From the NCBI RefSeq assembly GCF_008370255.1, contig NZ_SEUI01000004.1:232258-296257 (forward strand): a stretch of DNA of 64,000 bases, in the 5' to 3' direction. The position numbers were made by a program, and so were the translations under genes. The notes beneath the pieces were generated by a model, which saw only the letters and a list, made by a program, of their open reading frames with translations, searched no databases and was not told where the DNA came from. This document shows, piece by piece, positions 38,011-46,650 of the stretch; positions within the stretch are counted from its first letter, which is position 1; the number at the start of each line of letters is the position of its first letter. The DNA comes from Pseudoalteromonas sp. FUC4. Its GTDB lineage: Bacteria > Pseudomonadota > Gammaproteobacteria > Enterobacterales > Alteromonadaceae.

Positions 38011-38087
38011 GGTGATCCTAATTAAGTTAACCTTTCTAGGTTTTAATCATTCTAGTACGGTTATTGATGATATAAAAGAGAGGATTG

Positions 38088-40883
38088 ATGAGTAACGTAA
38101 AGCAACTTCCTATTCAATTACAAAAACTTGGCTTGATGCGCTTTGAACAGTTATACCCGCAGCAAAGTAAACAAAGTGAAGTTGTAAGGTTATTAGCATT
38201 AAGTGACTTTGCTTGGCGCAGTTTAGAGTCTCAACCTGATTTAAAAGATTGGCTTTTGTGCAAAGACGAAATACAAAACAGGCATGTTACTTCTCCCTTT
38301 GATGGCCTAGAGCTTACTGATATAGATGAAGCAAAGTGCAATCAAATTTTACGAAAGTACCGCGAAAAGTACTGGCTGAAGGTTGCATACCTCGATCTGT
38401 GCTGCGCCAACCCAATTGCCGATAGCATAAACTATATTAGCCAACTGGCTGATATGCTAATTAATAGTGCCAACCAATGGGCGCATGCACAGGTGGCTAA
38501 AGTAAATGGTGAGCCGCTTGATGAGCAAAACCAAGCAATGCCATTAATGGTTTTAGGGATGGGGAAGCTCGGCGGGCAAGAGCTAAATTACTCCTCTGAT
38601 ATTGATCTCATTTTTGCATATCCGCGCAGTACAAAAACCCAAGGTGGCCGCAGAAGCCTTGAGGCCCAAGTATTTTATACCAAAGTTGCACAAAAGCTCA
38701 TTGCATCACTTAACCAAGCGACCGGTGATGGACAAGTATTTAGAGTTGACATGCGGTTGCGTCCGTTTGGCGAAAGCGGCCCTTTGGTTATGAGCTTTAA
38801 CGCTATTGAAGATTACTACCAAGAACAAGGGCGCGATTGGGAGCGCTACGCCATGTTAAAAGGACGCTTAATTGGCATGCCTAATAAATATTGGGATGAA
38901 TTTATTAAGCTTTTAAAGCCGTTTGTTTATCGCCGGTATATTGATTTTTCGGTGATTGAATCACTGCGTAAAATGAAGCTAATGATTGCACAAGAAGTGC
39001 GCCGAAAACGCTTAACTAATAATATAAAGCTCGGTGCAGGTGGCATACGTGAAGTAGAGTTTATAGTACAAGCCCTGCAAATGGTACGAGGTGGGCGAGA
39101 GGCTAATTTACAAACTCAATCACTACTTAAAGCATTAAATGAGCTATCACTTAGCCAAGTTATAGACGAGCAAGAAGCCATAGAGCTTAAAAGCAATTAT
39201 CTTTATTTACGAAAAGTTGAGCAGTACCTCCAAATATTTGACGACCAACAAACACAAACACTTCCCGATGATGAATTAAATCAACAGCGTTTAAATTTAT
39301 TATTAGAACAAGCCGATTTTGATGCCACTTTAAGCAGTATTGAAAAGGTGATGAAGCAAGTTAACGGTGAGTTTGCACTGGTTATCGGCGAGGAAACTGT
39401 GCCATTAGATACCTGTGAAGGCGCATTTATTAGTGCTTGGGATCATGGCGATGTGAGCTTTTTAAAAGAAGCTAGAGATGAATGGCAAACACCCCTTAAC
39501 GATTTTAAATTAAGGCTGTCTAAGGTAAATATAGGTAACCGAGGGCGTGACACTCTTGATAAATTAATGCCTGTTCTATTAAGTAAGTTAAATGACTTTA
39601 ATGCCAGCGCAGCTGCTTTTACAATGGTTTGCCAAATTTTTAATAAAATAATTTCACGCACTGCTTATTTAGAACTACTGCATGAAAACCAAGGGGCATT
39701 AAAGCAACTCGTTTTACTGTGTTGTCATAGCAAATGGATAGGCGAGCATATTTCTCGCTACCCTATATTGCTTGATGAGCTAATAGATCCGGCGGTTCTT
39801 TATAAACCGACACCATTAACGGCTTATAAAGATGAAATAAGACAGTATTTTTTACGAATAGAGCATGACGATTTAGAACTGCAAATGGAGTCGCTTAGGC
39901 AGTTTAAGCAAACGCATCAATTACGAATTGCAGCTGCAGATGCAACCGGTGTTCTCGATGTAATGAAAGTAAGCGATCACTTAACGGTACTCGCTGAAGT
40001 GATTGTTGATCAAGCTGTTAATATTGCATGGCATAACACTGTTAAGCGTTTTGGTATGCCTCCTGGCACTGATGACGAAAACAAAGGCTTTGCTGTTATC
40101 GCATATGGTAAAACGGGCGGCTTAGAAGTAGGGTACGACTCAGATCTAGATTTGGTATTTGTACACAATCATGATGGCTCAAGCCAAACAAATGGTGAAA
40201 AATCGATAGATTCTCGGCAGTTTTATTTAAAGCTCGCTCAGCGCTTAATGCATTTGTTTAATACTCGTACTGCTTCAGGAATTTTGTATGAGCTTGATAC
40301 ACGACTTCGCCCTGAAGGTGCATCGGGTTTACTGGCTATCAATCTAGAGAGCTTTAATCACTATCAGCAAACTCAGGCATGGACGTGGGAGCATCAAGCA
40401 CTTGTTCGAGCTCGTCTGATTTTAGGTCAAGATGATCTGATAGATCGTTTTTCACAAATCCGTAAAAATATACTATGCCAACAGCGCGATGATGCCGTAT
40501 TAAAAGCGGATGTAATAAAAATGCGCGAAAAAATGCGGGATCATTTAGCGAAAGGAAATACTGAGCAATTTGATTTAAAACAAGATGTTGGTGGTATGGC
40601 TGATATTGAGTTTATTACGCAATATTTAGTACTTAAGCACGCTAATCAATTTGAGCAGCTTAGCGTTTATTCAGATAACGTAAGAATATTAACAGATGCA
40701 GCAAATATAGGGTGTATTACCAAAGAGCAAAAACAGCAGTTAATTAAAGCGTATATTGATTATCGCTCGTGTTATCACGTATTGAGCTTGGATCAAAAGG
40801 GCAAATTAATATCACGAGAAACGTTCTTACAAGATATAACTAACGTAACGAACATTTGGAATAGTATTTTTGAATTGAATTGA
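38088..40883 (+). CDS. glnE: Glutamine synthetase adenylyltransferase/adenylyl-removing enzyme GlnE
   Basis: 931-residue bifunctional nucleotidyltransferase that adenylylates and de-adenylylates glutamine synthetase. N-terminal AR domain with GMGKLGGQELNYSSDIDLIF (about residues 163-182) and C-terminal AT domain with 'GKTGGLEVGYDSDLDLVF' (about 678-695), each with the paired Asp of the NT fold, plus 'RLRPFGESGPL' and 'RLRPEGASGLL'. Length and domain order match E. coli GlnE. AAGAGAGG precedes ATG 38088; TTG at 38085 is a less likely start. The stop codon lies inside a pentanucleotide repeat tract. Confidence 0.97.
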   Translation: MSNVKQLPIQLQKLGLMRFEQLYPQQSKQSEVVRLLALSDFAWRSLESQPDLKDWLLCKDEIQNRHVTSPFDGLELTDIDEAKCNQILRKYREKYWLKVAYLDLCCANPIADSINYISQLADMLINSANQWAHAQVAKVNGEPLDEQNQAMPLMVLGMGKLGGQELNYSSDIDLIFAYPRSTKTQGGRRSLEAQVFYTKVAQKLIASLNQATGDGQVFRVDMRLRPFGESGPLVMSFNAIEDYYQEQGRDWERYAMLKGRLIGMPNKYWDEFIKLLKPFVYRRYIDFSVIESLRKMKLMIAQEVRRKRLTNNIKLGAGGIREVEFIVQALQMVRGGREANLQTQSLLKALNELSLSQVIDEQEAIELKSNYLYLRKVEQYLQIFDDQQTQTLPDDELNQQRLNLLLEQADFDATLSSIEKVMKQVNGEFALVIGEETVPLDTCEGAFISAWDHGDVSFLKEARDEWQTPLNDFKLRLSKVNIGNRGRDTLDKLMPVLLSKLNDFNASAAAFTMVCQIFNKIISRTAYLELLHENQGALKQLVLLCCHSKWIGEHISRYPILLDELIDPAVLYKPTPLTAYKDEIRQYFLRIEHDDLELQMESLRQFKQTHQLRIAAADATGVLDVMKVSDHLTVLAEVIVDQAVNIAWHNTVKRFGMPPGTDDENKGFAVIAYGKTGGLEVGYDSDLDLVFVHNHDGSSQTNGEKSIDSRQFYLKLAQRLMHLFNTRTASGILYELDTRLRPEGASGLLAINLESFNHYQQTQAWTWEHQALVRARLILGQDDLIDRFSQIRKNILCQQRDDAVLKADVIKMREKMRDHLAKGNTEQFDLKQDVGGMADIEFITQYLVLKHANQFEQLSVYSDNVRILTDAANIGCITKEQKQQLIKAYIDYRSCYHVLSLDQKGKLISRETFLQDITNVTNIWNSIFELN

Positions 40884-40902
40884 ATTGAATTGAATTGAAT
40901 TG
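40871..40902 (+). repeat. Pentanucleotide TGAAT tract across the glnE stop
   Basis: Six perfect copies of TGAAT plus TG (40871-40902). The glnE stop TGA at 40881-40883 is the start of the third copy; the reading frame passes through the first two copies as ...FELN. Because copies are identical, gain of copies leaves the protein unchanged, and loss only alters it when fewer than three remain. Confidence 0.9.
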
Positions 40903-40903
40903 T

Positions 40904-40932
40904 AAAACCCAAGTGCTTGCTTGGGTTTTTTT
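40904..40932. terminator. Bidirectional terminator, glnE / TcpQ-like gene
   Basis: AAAACCCAAG / CTTGGGTTTT arms with a short loop and T-run (A-run on the opposite strand), between the convergent glnE and TcpQ-like genes. Confidence 0.9.
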
Positions 40933-40952
40933 GTATTTAAACATTTAAACAG

Positions 40953-41525
40953 TTAAACGTTTAGTTTCAAACAGTTTGTACGTACAAATTCTGAGGGTAA
41001 CTCTGTAATAACAGCCGCTCTTTGTTTGTGGCAAAAGTAAGTATAAACCTCATACTCAAAGTCGTCATTTATAGCGCGGCCAATTTGATAAAGAGCAGAA
41101 GTAAAGTTACTGTCTACTCTAAAATGATCTTTAACTACGTAGTCTTTACTTAAATACCAGTAAAGCTCAATACCTTCATTTTTTGCGTATTTATTGAGTA
41201 CGTTTTTAAGTGTTGTGCCATTTTCAAAGCGCCTCGGTTCAACTTTTCCAGTCCAACTTGTTGGCATAGGATCAACTGTACGCGCACGTTCAGCTAATAC
41301 TCTATCTAATGTTTGTTCTGGTGTTTTAAGTTTTAAAACAAATTGATCTCGTTCTTTATTACTTTTTACTTGGTTACGAATAGAAGAGTAAAATCGTGAC
41401 AATCCTTCTGCGGCTGCATTTTTAGATTTTTTAATATCGAATACAGAACCATCACCCAACAAAAAGTATACGGCGAGTGCTATTAACACAACTGCAAATG
41501 ATAAATGCCTAATCCAAAACCACAT
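40953..41525 (-). CDS. TcpQ domain protein (toxin co-regulated pilus Q-like)
   Basis: 190 residues: one N-terminal membrane helix or uncleaved signal (about 7-23, FAVVLIALAVYFLLG), a charged linker, and a C-terminal domain resembling TcpQ ('TLKNVLNKYAKNEGIELYWYL' and 'ALYQIGRAINDDFEYEVYTYF' in outline). TcpQ-type modules help assemble secretins or type IV pilus machinery, but here no pilus assembly operon is adjacent. C-terminal Cys near 'YFCHKQ' and 'RTNCLK' could form a disulfide. Function inferred from family only. Confidence 0.7.
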   Translation of the reverse strand: MWFWIRHLSFAVVLIALAVYFLLGDGSVFDIKKSKNAAAEGLSRFYSSIRNQVKSNKERDQFVLKLKTPEQTLDRVLAERARTVDPMPTSWTGKVEPRRFENGTTLKNVLNKYAKNEGIELYWYLSKDYVVKDHFRVDSNFTSALYQIGRAINDDFEYEVYTYFCHKQRAAVITELPSEFVRTNCLKLNV

Positions 41526-41566
41526 TATTATTCCCCACCTTATTTGTTCCTATTATTGTTATACCA

Positions 41567-42496
41567 TTACTTTTTATAAAAAGAAGGGGTATTTTTATCA
41601 GGTCGAGTTTTAAAGCGACGGTGCAGCCACATGTATTGTTCAGGAGCTGCATTTATACATAGCTCTACGCGTTGATTAACGCGTGTTACATCAGCTTTAT
41701 CATCACCACTTGGGAAGTTTTCAAGCTCAGGCACTACCTCTAAATGATACTTACCATTTTCGTCACGGCGCGAGATTAAGCTCATAGTTTCGCAGTTTTT
41801 ACTGCCAGCAAACATGAGAGTACCCGTTGTTGTTGCTGTGTCAGGAACTGCGTAAAATGGCACAAACTCACAGCGGTTACGGCCGTAATCTTGGTCAGGT
41901 AAGTAATAGCATACTTTTTTATTTTTTAATGATTTTAGTAAGCCTTTTACATCTTTCCTGCCAATTAAGTATTCGTTAGAACGAAGGCGGCCATTAGTTG
42001 TAAAGTATTCCATTAGAGCGTTGTTATGAGGGCGATAAAAGCCTAAACCTTGGCATTTTAATCCCATTACACGACTTGCCATTTCAAGATGCAAAATGTG
42101 GGGAACAAGTAATAAAACACCTTTACCAGATGCCTGTACGCGCTCAAAATGCTCCAAACCTTTGATTGAGCCATATACACTTTTTACTCGCCACTGCGGC
42201 CACCACCAAGCCATGCCAGTTTCGACCATTGCAATGCCGGTGTTTTCCATATTTTTGAGTACAAGTTTTTTTTGATCTGCTTCGCTCATATCAGGAAAGC
42301 ACAGCTTAATATTTACTTCTGCAATATGGCGACGGCGCTTCATAAATTTATGGACTAAGCGGCCAAGTTGCTTACCCATTGCCAGCTGTAGCTTTTGTGG
42401 TAGCCAAGAAATTAAATATAAAAATAAAACGCCAACCCACGTTAGCCAGTATCGAGGGCCTAAAAAAGATGCTTTAAAAGGAGATGAGGTGACCAC
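41567..42496 (-). CDS. LpxL-type lipid A lauroyl/acyl transferase
   Basis: 309-residue inner-membrane acyltransferase of the HtrB/LpxL/LpxM family. N-terminal membrane helix (about 15-33), catalytic HILHLE (H-x4-E, about residue 132-137), followed by 'GFYRPHNNALMEYF' and 'PDQDYGRNRCEFVPFYAVP' blocks and a C-terminal 'QYMWLHRRFKTRP'. The late acyl chain added to lipid A and the choice between LpxL, LpxP and LpxM cannot be told from this alone; the PDQDYG block favours LpxL/LpxP. GTG start at 42496 with AGAGAGA upstream. Between tolC and a TcpQ-like gene. Confidence 0.88.
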   Translation of the reverse strand: MVTSSPFKASFLGPRYWLTWVGVLFLYLISWLPQKLQLAMGKQLGRLVHKFMKRRRHIAEVNIKLCFPDMSEADQKKLVLKNMENTGIAMVETGMAWWWPQWRVKSVYGSIKGLEHFERVQASGKGVLLLVPHILHLEMASRVMGLKCQGLGFYRPHNNALMEYFTTNGRLRSNEYLIGRKDVKGLLKSLKNKKVCYYLPDQDYGRNRCEFVPFYAVPDTATTTGTLMFAGSKNCETMSLISRRDENGKYHLEVVPELENFPSGDDKADVTRVNQRVELCINAAPEQYMWLHRRFKTRPDKNTPSFYKK

Positions 42497-42548
42497 AAAA
42501 ATCTCTCTGAGAATAAAAACGATAGTTTAACGCTAAGCGCTATAAAAT

Positions 42549-42575
42549 ACAAAAAGCCAGCTACATGCTGGCTTT
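42549..42575 (-). terminator. tolC terminator
   Basis: AGCCAGC / GCTGGCT arms (42555-42561, 42567-42573) around a short TACAT-type loop and a T-run on the minus strand, 33 nt past the tolC stop codon. Confidence 0.85.
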
Positions 42576-42607
42576 GAATAAATCTATATTATGTTTAGCT
42601 GTAAAAG

Positions 42608-43963
42608 TTAAGCTGATTTTAAACCTTGATTTATAGCAACTAAATCTTCACTTGTTAGTGTACCCGCAGCTTGTTTTAAGCGAAGGGTAGATAACACATA
42701 ACGGTAACGCACATCAGCAAGGTTACGTTTTGCATCGTATAAATTTTGCGTACTCACAAGTACGTCAACAATGGTACGAGTACCTACTTCAAAACCAGCT
42801 TCAGTTGCTTTAAGGGCACTTTGAGCTGAAACAACGGCTTGCTCTAGCGCTTTGTAAGTAGCAATGTCAGAAACAACTTGATTATAAGATGTAATCACTG
42901 TGCGAGTTACTGCACGGTAATTTGTTTCATAGTCTTGGCTAGCACCTACGTAAAATGCTCGGGCTTGATTTGTTGCAGCAACTGTTGCACCACCTGAATA
43001 CAAAGGTACGCTAAAGTTAAGCGCTACAGAGCTTGAGTCTGAACGTGGCTGATCATCAAAGTTAGCGCCATTTATTTGATTGTCTGTAAGAGAGTCACCA
43101 TAATTTGCACTTAGTGTTAGTTTTGGATAATGACCCGCTTTTGCTAATTCAATTTGATCTTTTGCAATATCAACCGTTACTTTAGACACCTGCAGGTTGA
43201 TATTTTTATCTTCAGCTACTTTAACAAAGTCGCTTGAGCGCTTAGTTGGTTTAGTTGTTGAGAAAGTATCTGTATTTAAAAAATCTAATTTTTCGTGGTA
43301 TTTACCTGTAATCTCACGAAGCTGCTCGCGTGCTGTTTCTACAGCATTACCTGCAATAATTTCTTGAGCTACCGAGTTATCAAACTGAGCTTGCGCTTCG
43401 TGTACGTCTGTAATTGCTGTTAAGCCTACCGCATAACGTTGTTTTGTTTGCTCAAGCTGACGTTCAATTGCACGTTTTTCAGCTTCAACAAATTCAAGGT
43501 TATCGCTGGCACTTAATACGTTAAAATAACCCTCAGCAACGCGTACAATTAAGTTTTGTTTAGCTGCATCGTATAGGCCGCTTGCTTGAAGTGCTTGCTT
43601 GTCGGCAATATCTAACGTATTCCAGGCACCTAAATCAAATAATGTTTGGCTTAAACTTACACCACGAGAGAATTGGTCTGTGTCACTTTCAACTTTTACT
43701 TGGTTAGATAAGTCGCCAACGCTTTGGTACGACGTTGCATCGCTTTTTGTATAACCCATGGTTAAACCAATTTGAGGTAGTAGTGCACTCATCGCCAAAT
43801 CGCTTTGGTAAGACTGTGCATCAGCTTGGGCTTTGGCTTTTAAAACAGTAGGATCGTTAGCTGTCGCTATTTCAAAAACTTGTAGTAAATCTTCAGCTTT
43901 CACTGCTGTTGCACCTAGTGCGCATGATAAACTAACTAGCGCCGCAAGAATGTTCTTTTTCAT
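42608..43963 (-). CDS. tolC: Outer-membrane efflux channel TolC
   Basis: 451-residue outer-membrane efflux protein with a signal peptide (about 1-23, ending AVKA) and two OEP repeats (about 30-215 and 235-440). Conserved 'LFDLGAWNTLDIADKQ', 'YFNVLSA', 'VGLTAITDVHEAQAQF' and, in the second half, 'SVPLYSGG' and 'GFEVGTRTIVDVL' are visible. Trimeric exit duct for tripartite pumps and type I secretion. Position beside nudF-yqiB-cpdA-yqiA-parE is the canonical tolC locus, so it is the housekeeping TolC rather than a pump-specific paralogue. Confidence 0.95.
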   Translation of the reverse strand: MKKNILAALVSLSCALGATAVKAEDLLQVFEIATANDPTVLKAKAQADAQSYQSDLAMSALLPQIGLTMGYTKSDATSYQSVGDLSNQVKVESDTDQFSRGVSLSQTLFDLGAWNTLDIADKQALQASGLYDAAKQNLIVRVAEGYFNVLSASDNLEFVEAEKRAIERQLEQTKQRYAVGLTAITDVHEAQAQFDNSVAQEIIAGNAVETAREQLREITGKYHEKLDFLNTDTFSTTKPTKRSSDFVKVAEDKNINLQVSKVTVDIAKDQIELAKAGHYPKLTLSANYGDSLTDNQINGANFDDQPRSDSSSVALNFSVPLYSGGATVAATNQARAFYVGASQDYETNYRAVTRTVITSYNQVVSDIATYKALEQAVVSAQSALKATEAGFEVGTRTIVDVLVSTQNLYDAKRNLADVRYRYVLSTLRLKQAAGTLTSEDLVAINQGLKSA

Positions 43964-44009
43964 GTGGGGTTCGGTCCTTAGACAATTTTTGTACTAAAAG
44001 CATGTTAAC

Positions 44010-44049
44010 CTGTTTTACTGCATAACAAAAAAAATAATTAGTAAAACAG
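44010..44049. promoter_or_regulatory. Inverted repeat between tolC and nudF
   Basis: Perfect 10-bp arms CTGTTTTACT (44010-44019) and AGTAAAACAG (44040-44049) whose centres are 30 bp apart, near three helical turns, in the 151-bp divergent region. It could be a pair of operator half-sites for a regulator of tolC and/or nudF. No consensus I recognise. Confidence 0.4.
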
Positions 44050-44114
44050 TATGTTCAAGTGTAACAGAATATATTAACGCATTTTAAAACTTTAGATAAG
44101 TAGGAAGTAAGTAC

Positions 44115-44741
44115 ATGATTGATAAAAAGCTCGTTCAATTTACACATAAAGATGTGGATTTAAAGCCAATTAAAAACCTTTATAAAGGTTTTTTTCAGGT
44201 TGATTTATACCAGTTTGAACATGCTCTTTTCGCAGGTGGAAAATCTAAAGTAATTAGCCGCGAAATTTTAGAACGTGGCGATGCCATTGCAGTACTGCCT
44301 TACGACCCAATATCAGATACTGTTCTTTTGATTGAGCAAATACGTATTGGCGCTATTAAAAGTAAGCATTCGCCGTGGCTACTAGAATGTATAGCCGGAA
44401 TGACAGACGGCAGTACGGATTACGAATCTGTTGTAAAAAAAGAAGCGTATGAAGAAGCAGGGCTTGAATTAACCGAGCTTGAATTTATGCTCTCATACCT
44501 ATCAAGCCCAGGTGGAACAACTGAGCGCTTACACTTATATTTAGCACGTGCTGATTTAAGCCAAGTAGAATCAGGTGTATATGGTCTTGAAACTGAAGGC
44601 GAGGATATAAAAACTCATATTTTATCGGTTGATGATGCGCTAATGCGCCTCAATAACGGTGAAATAGATAATGCGGCAACGGTTATTTGTATGCAGTGGC
44701 TTGCGCTAAATCGCGAAAAAATGGCAAGCAAATGGGCATAA
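44115..44741 (+). CDS. nudF: ADP-ribose pyrophosphatase NudF
   Basis: 208-residue Nudix hydrolase that splits ADP-ribose to AMP and ribose-5-phosphate. Fold landmarks match: 'LIEQIRIGAI', the Nudix helix ending 'KEAYEEAGLEL', and the family's 'SYLSSPGGTTERLHLYLARAD' block (outline only). In the Nudix box (GX5EX7REUXEEXGU) the first Glu is Thr and the Arg is Lys here (GMTDGST...KEAYEEAGL), while the metal-binding Glu residues at the end are kept. TAGGAAG lies 8 nt before the ATG. First gene of nudF-yqiB-cpdA-yqiA. Confidence 0.93.
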   Translation: MIDKKLVQFTHKDVDLKPIKNLYKGFFQVDLYQFEHALFAGGKSKVISREILERGDAIAVLPYDPISDTVLLIEQIRIGAIKSKHSPWLLECIAGMTDGSTDYESVVKKEAYEEAGLELTELEFMLSYLSSPGGTTERLHLYLARADLSQVESGVYGLETEGEDIKTHILSVDDALMRLNNGEIDNAATVICMQWLALNREKMASKWA

Positions 44742-44767
44742 ACTCTTACTAATATTATGGCGGAACT

Positions 44768-45226
44768 TTGACAGCACAATTAGCAACAAATCGATATATT
44801 CAAAACCTCCCAAAGTATTTAACACTTTGTGAGCATAACTATGTGCGACTATTAAAGTTGTTACCGAGCGAGCGCAATATAGGAAGCATTCGTGAAGTAA
44901 AACTTGGCAACAGTGAATTTGCTACAAAAATTGATGGCAGCGCAAAATACACTATGGATATTTCAATTAAGCAGCTAACAGGAATGGTTAAAGGGATAGC
45001 GCCGCTGTATTTAACGGCTCGCTTGTATCACGATGCGAAAGTAGCTGAAATTATTCATCACGATTATCATCAACGCATAAAACCATCGTACGGATACCCC
45101 AATCCTAAAATGCATCAAAAAGATGAAAAGTATCAACTTAATGCTTTTTTATACGACTGGTTAGTGGCCTGTGTAGAGCACGGGCAAGCAACATTAAATT
45201 GGGATGTAAATAATGGCTTGGTTTGA
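44768..45226 (+). CDS. yqiB: DUF1249 family protein YqiB
   Basis: 152-residue DUF1249 protein, function unknown. Landmarks: 'YTMDISIKQLTG', 'ARLYHDAKVAEII' and 'YGYPNPKMHQKDEK'. The start is an in-frame TTG (44768) preceded by GGCGGA, 26 nt after nudF. It overlaps cpdA by 14 nt. The gene's place between nudF and cpdA is that of E. coli yqiB. Confidence 0.92.
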   Translation: MTAQLATNRYIQNLPKYLTLCEHNYVRLLKLLPSERNIGSIREVKLGNSEFATKIDGSAKYTMDISIKQLTGMVKGIAPLYLTARLYHDAKVAEIIHHDYHQRIKPSYGYPNPKMHQKDEKYQLNAFLYDWLVACVEHGQATLNWDVNNGLV

Positions 45227-45998
45227 TGATACATATACATTTGATAAATCATCTCTGTGCATTGCGCATATTACCGACAGCCATTTATTTGCAGATAAAA
45301 ATGATGAATATTTTAATGTAAATACTGCAGCTAATTTTGAACAAGCTTTGGCACACATCGCTGAGCAGCCAGTAGATTGCGTAATTTTTGGTGGTGATTT
45401 AACACAAGACCATAGTTTCGAATCGTACTTATTATTTAGTGAACTTGTAAATGCAAGTGACATCACTTGCCCTGTATTTTGGGTGCCAGGTAATCATGAT
45501 GAACTAGCAATGCTTAGCCGAATAAGTGGCGGGCAAATAAATTCGGCTAAACATATTATTGCTAACGGGGTTGAGCTACTTCTTATTAATTCTAAAGGGC
45601 CTACACCCGCAGGATGGGTTACTGGCGCGCATTTAGATGAAATAACTGATGCTTTAGTCAACTCGAATAATAGTAAAGTTATCTTTTGTCATCATAATCC
45701 GCTACCAATAAATGGCTATCTTGATAAGCACTTATTAGAAAATGGTCCACAGCTTTTAAATATTTTAGTTAATGGTAATAATGTATCTGCGCTTTTTCAT
45801 GGTCATGTACACAACGACTATGAACAAAATTTTAGAGGCTTGCCTATATATGCAAGTCCTGCCAGTTCAGTACAGTTTGTAAAATACACTCCAAAGTGGG
45901 AGCAAAAAAATGCGGGGCCTGCTTACAGAATGCTAAATATAAAGAGTACAAAAGATAAAGTTGAATTAAAAACGGAAGTGGTATGGCTAAGCGCGTAA
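45213..45998 (+). CDS. cpdA: cAMP phosphodiesterase CpdA
   Basis: 261-residue binuclear metallophosphoesterase that hydrolyses cAMP. The metal-binding blocks are all visible: 'AHITDSHLF' (DxH), 'FGGDLTQD' (GDxxxD form), 'VPGNHDE' (GNHD), 'FCHHNP' and 'HGHVHND' (GHxH). The start at 45213 lies inside yqiB and its stop overlaps yqiA by 16 nt, so the three are translationally coupled. cAMP turnover via Crp is the presumed role. Confidence 0.95.
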   Translation: MAWFDDTYTFDKSSLCIAHITDSHLFADKNDEYFNVNTAANFEQALAHIAEQPVDCVIFGGDLTQDHSFESYLLFSELVNASDITCPVFWVPGNHDELAMLSRISGGQINSAKHIIANGVELLLINSKGPTPAGWVTGAHLDEITDALVNSNNSKVIFCHHNPLPINGYLDKHLLENGPQLLNILVNGNNVSALFHGHVHNDYEQNFRGLPIYASPASSVQFVKYTPKWEQKNAGPAYRMLNIKSTKDKVELKTEVVWLSA

Positions 45999-46543
45999 TT
46001 TATATTCATGGCTTTAATAGTTCACAAAAATCATATAAAGCTGTGCGCTTTGGTGAGCTTATGGCAAACTATGACGTTGATTATTGTGTACCGAACTTAA
46101 ACCACGAGCCCCTACAAGCTATAATTGAGCTTGAACAATTGCTAACGCCCGATACCGTTTTATTAGGTAGCTCGTTAGGTGGTTTTTTTGCCACGTATTT
46201 ATCGCAGCGTTATCAAATCCCTGCAGTGGTTATTAATCCCGCGGTCGCACCCTATAATTTATTACAGTCGTTACTTGGGCCTAATTATAATCCGTATCAA
46301 GATTATCATTACGATTTAAATAACAGTCATATTGAGGCGCTGAAATTACTCGCTGTAGATAAATTAGCATACCCTGATTTACTGTACTTATTACAGCAAA
46401 CAGGTGATGAAGTGTTGAACTTTCAACACGCAGTAAAATATTATTCGCAATGCAAGCAATTGATAGAGTTTGGTGGCGATCATAGCTACGTTGAATTTGA
46501 ACGCACCTTTGCAAGTATTGTAGATTTTCTTAAAATCACGTAA
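45983..46543 (+). CDS. yqiA: Esterase YqiA (UPF0227)
   Basis: 186-residue small alpha/beta-hydrolase. Opening 'VIYIHGFNSSQKSYKA' (oxyanion strand), nucleophile elbow 'LLGSSLGGFFATYL' with Ser in GSSLGG, a late Asp in the 'QQTGDEVLNF' loop and a catalytic His in 'FGGDHSYVEFE'. These give a complete triad. Physiological substrate unknown (acyl-CoA/palmitoyl ester activity is recorded for the E. coli homologue). Sits between cpdA and parE as in E. coli. Confidence 0.92.
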   Translation: MAKRVIYIHGFNSSQKSYKAVRFGELMANYDVDYCVPNLNHEPLQAIIELEQLLTPDTVLLGSSLGGFFATYLSQRYQIPAVVINPAVAPYNLLQSLLGPNYNPYQDYHYDLNNSHIEALKLLAVDKLAYPDLLYLLQQTGDEVLNFQHAVKYYSQCKQLIEFGGDHSYVEFERTFASIVDFLKIT

Positions 46544-46582
46544 AACTAGTTAGCCTGAACTGAGGTTAGTTACTATATTAAC

Positions 46583-46650
46583 GCTTTAGCGCATATAACA
46601 ATAAAACTAGTAAACGTATTAGAGCCTTAGCGGATATAAAGACAAAAACT
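46583..46650 (+). repeat. Short direct repeat before parE
   Basis: Two related 26-27-nt units, GCTTTAGCGCATATAACAAT… (46583-46608) and GCCTTAGCGGATATAAAGAC… (46624-46650), both ending AAAACT, lie in tandem and end immediately before the parE ATG. No clear Shine-Dalgarno lies there. Confidence 0.55.
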
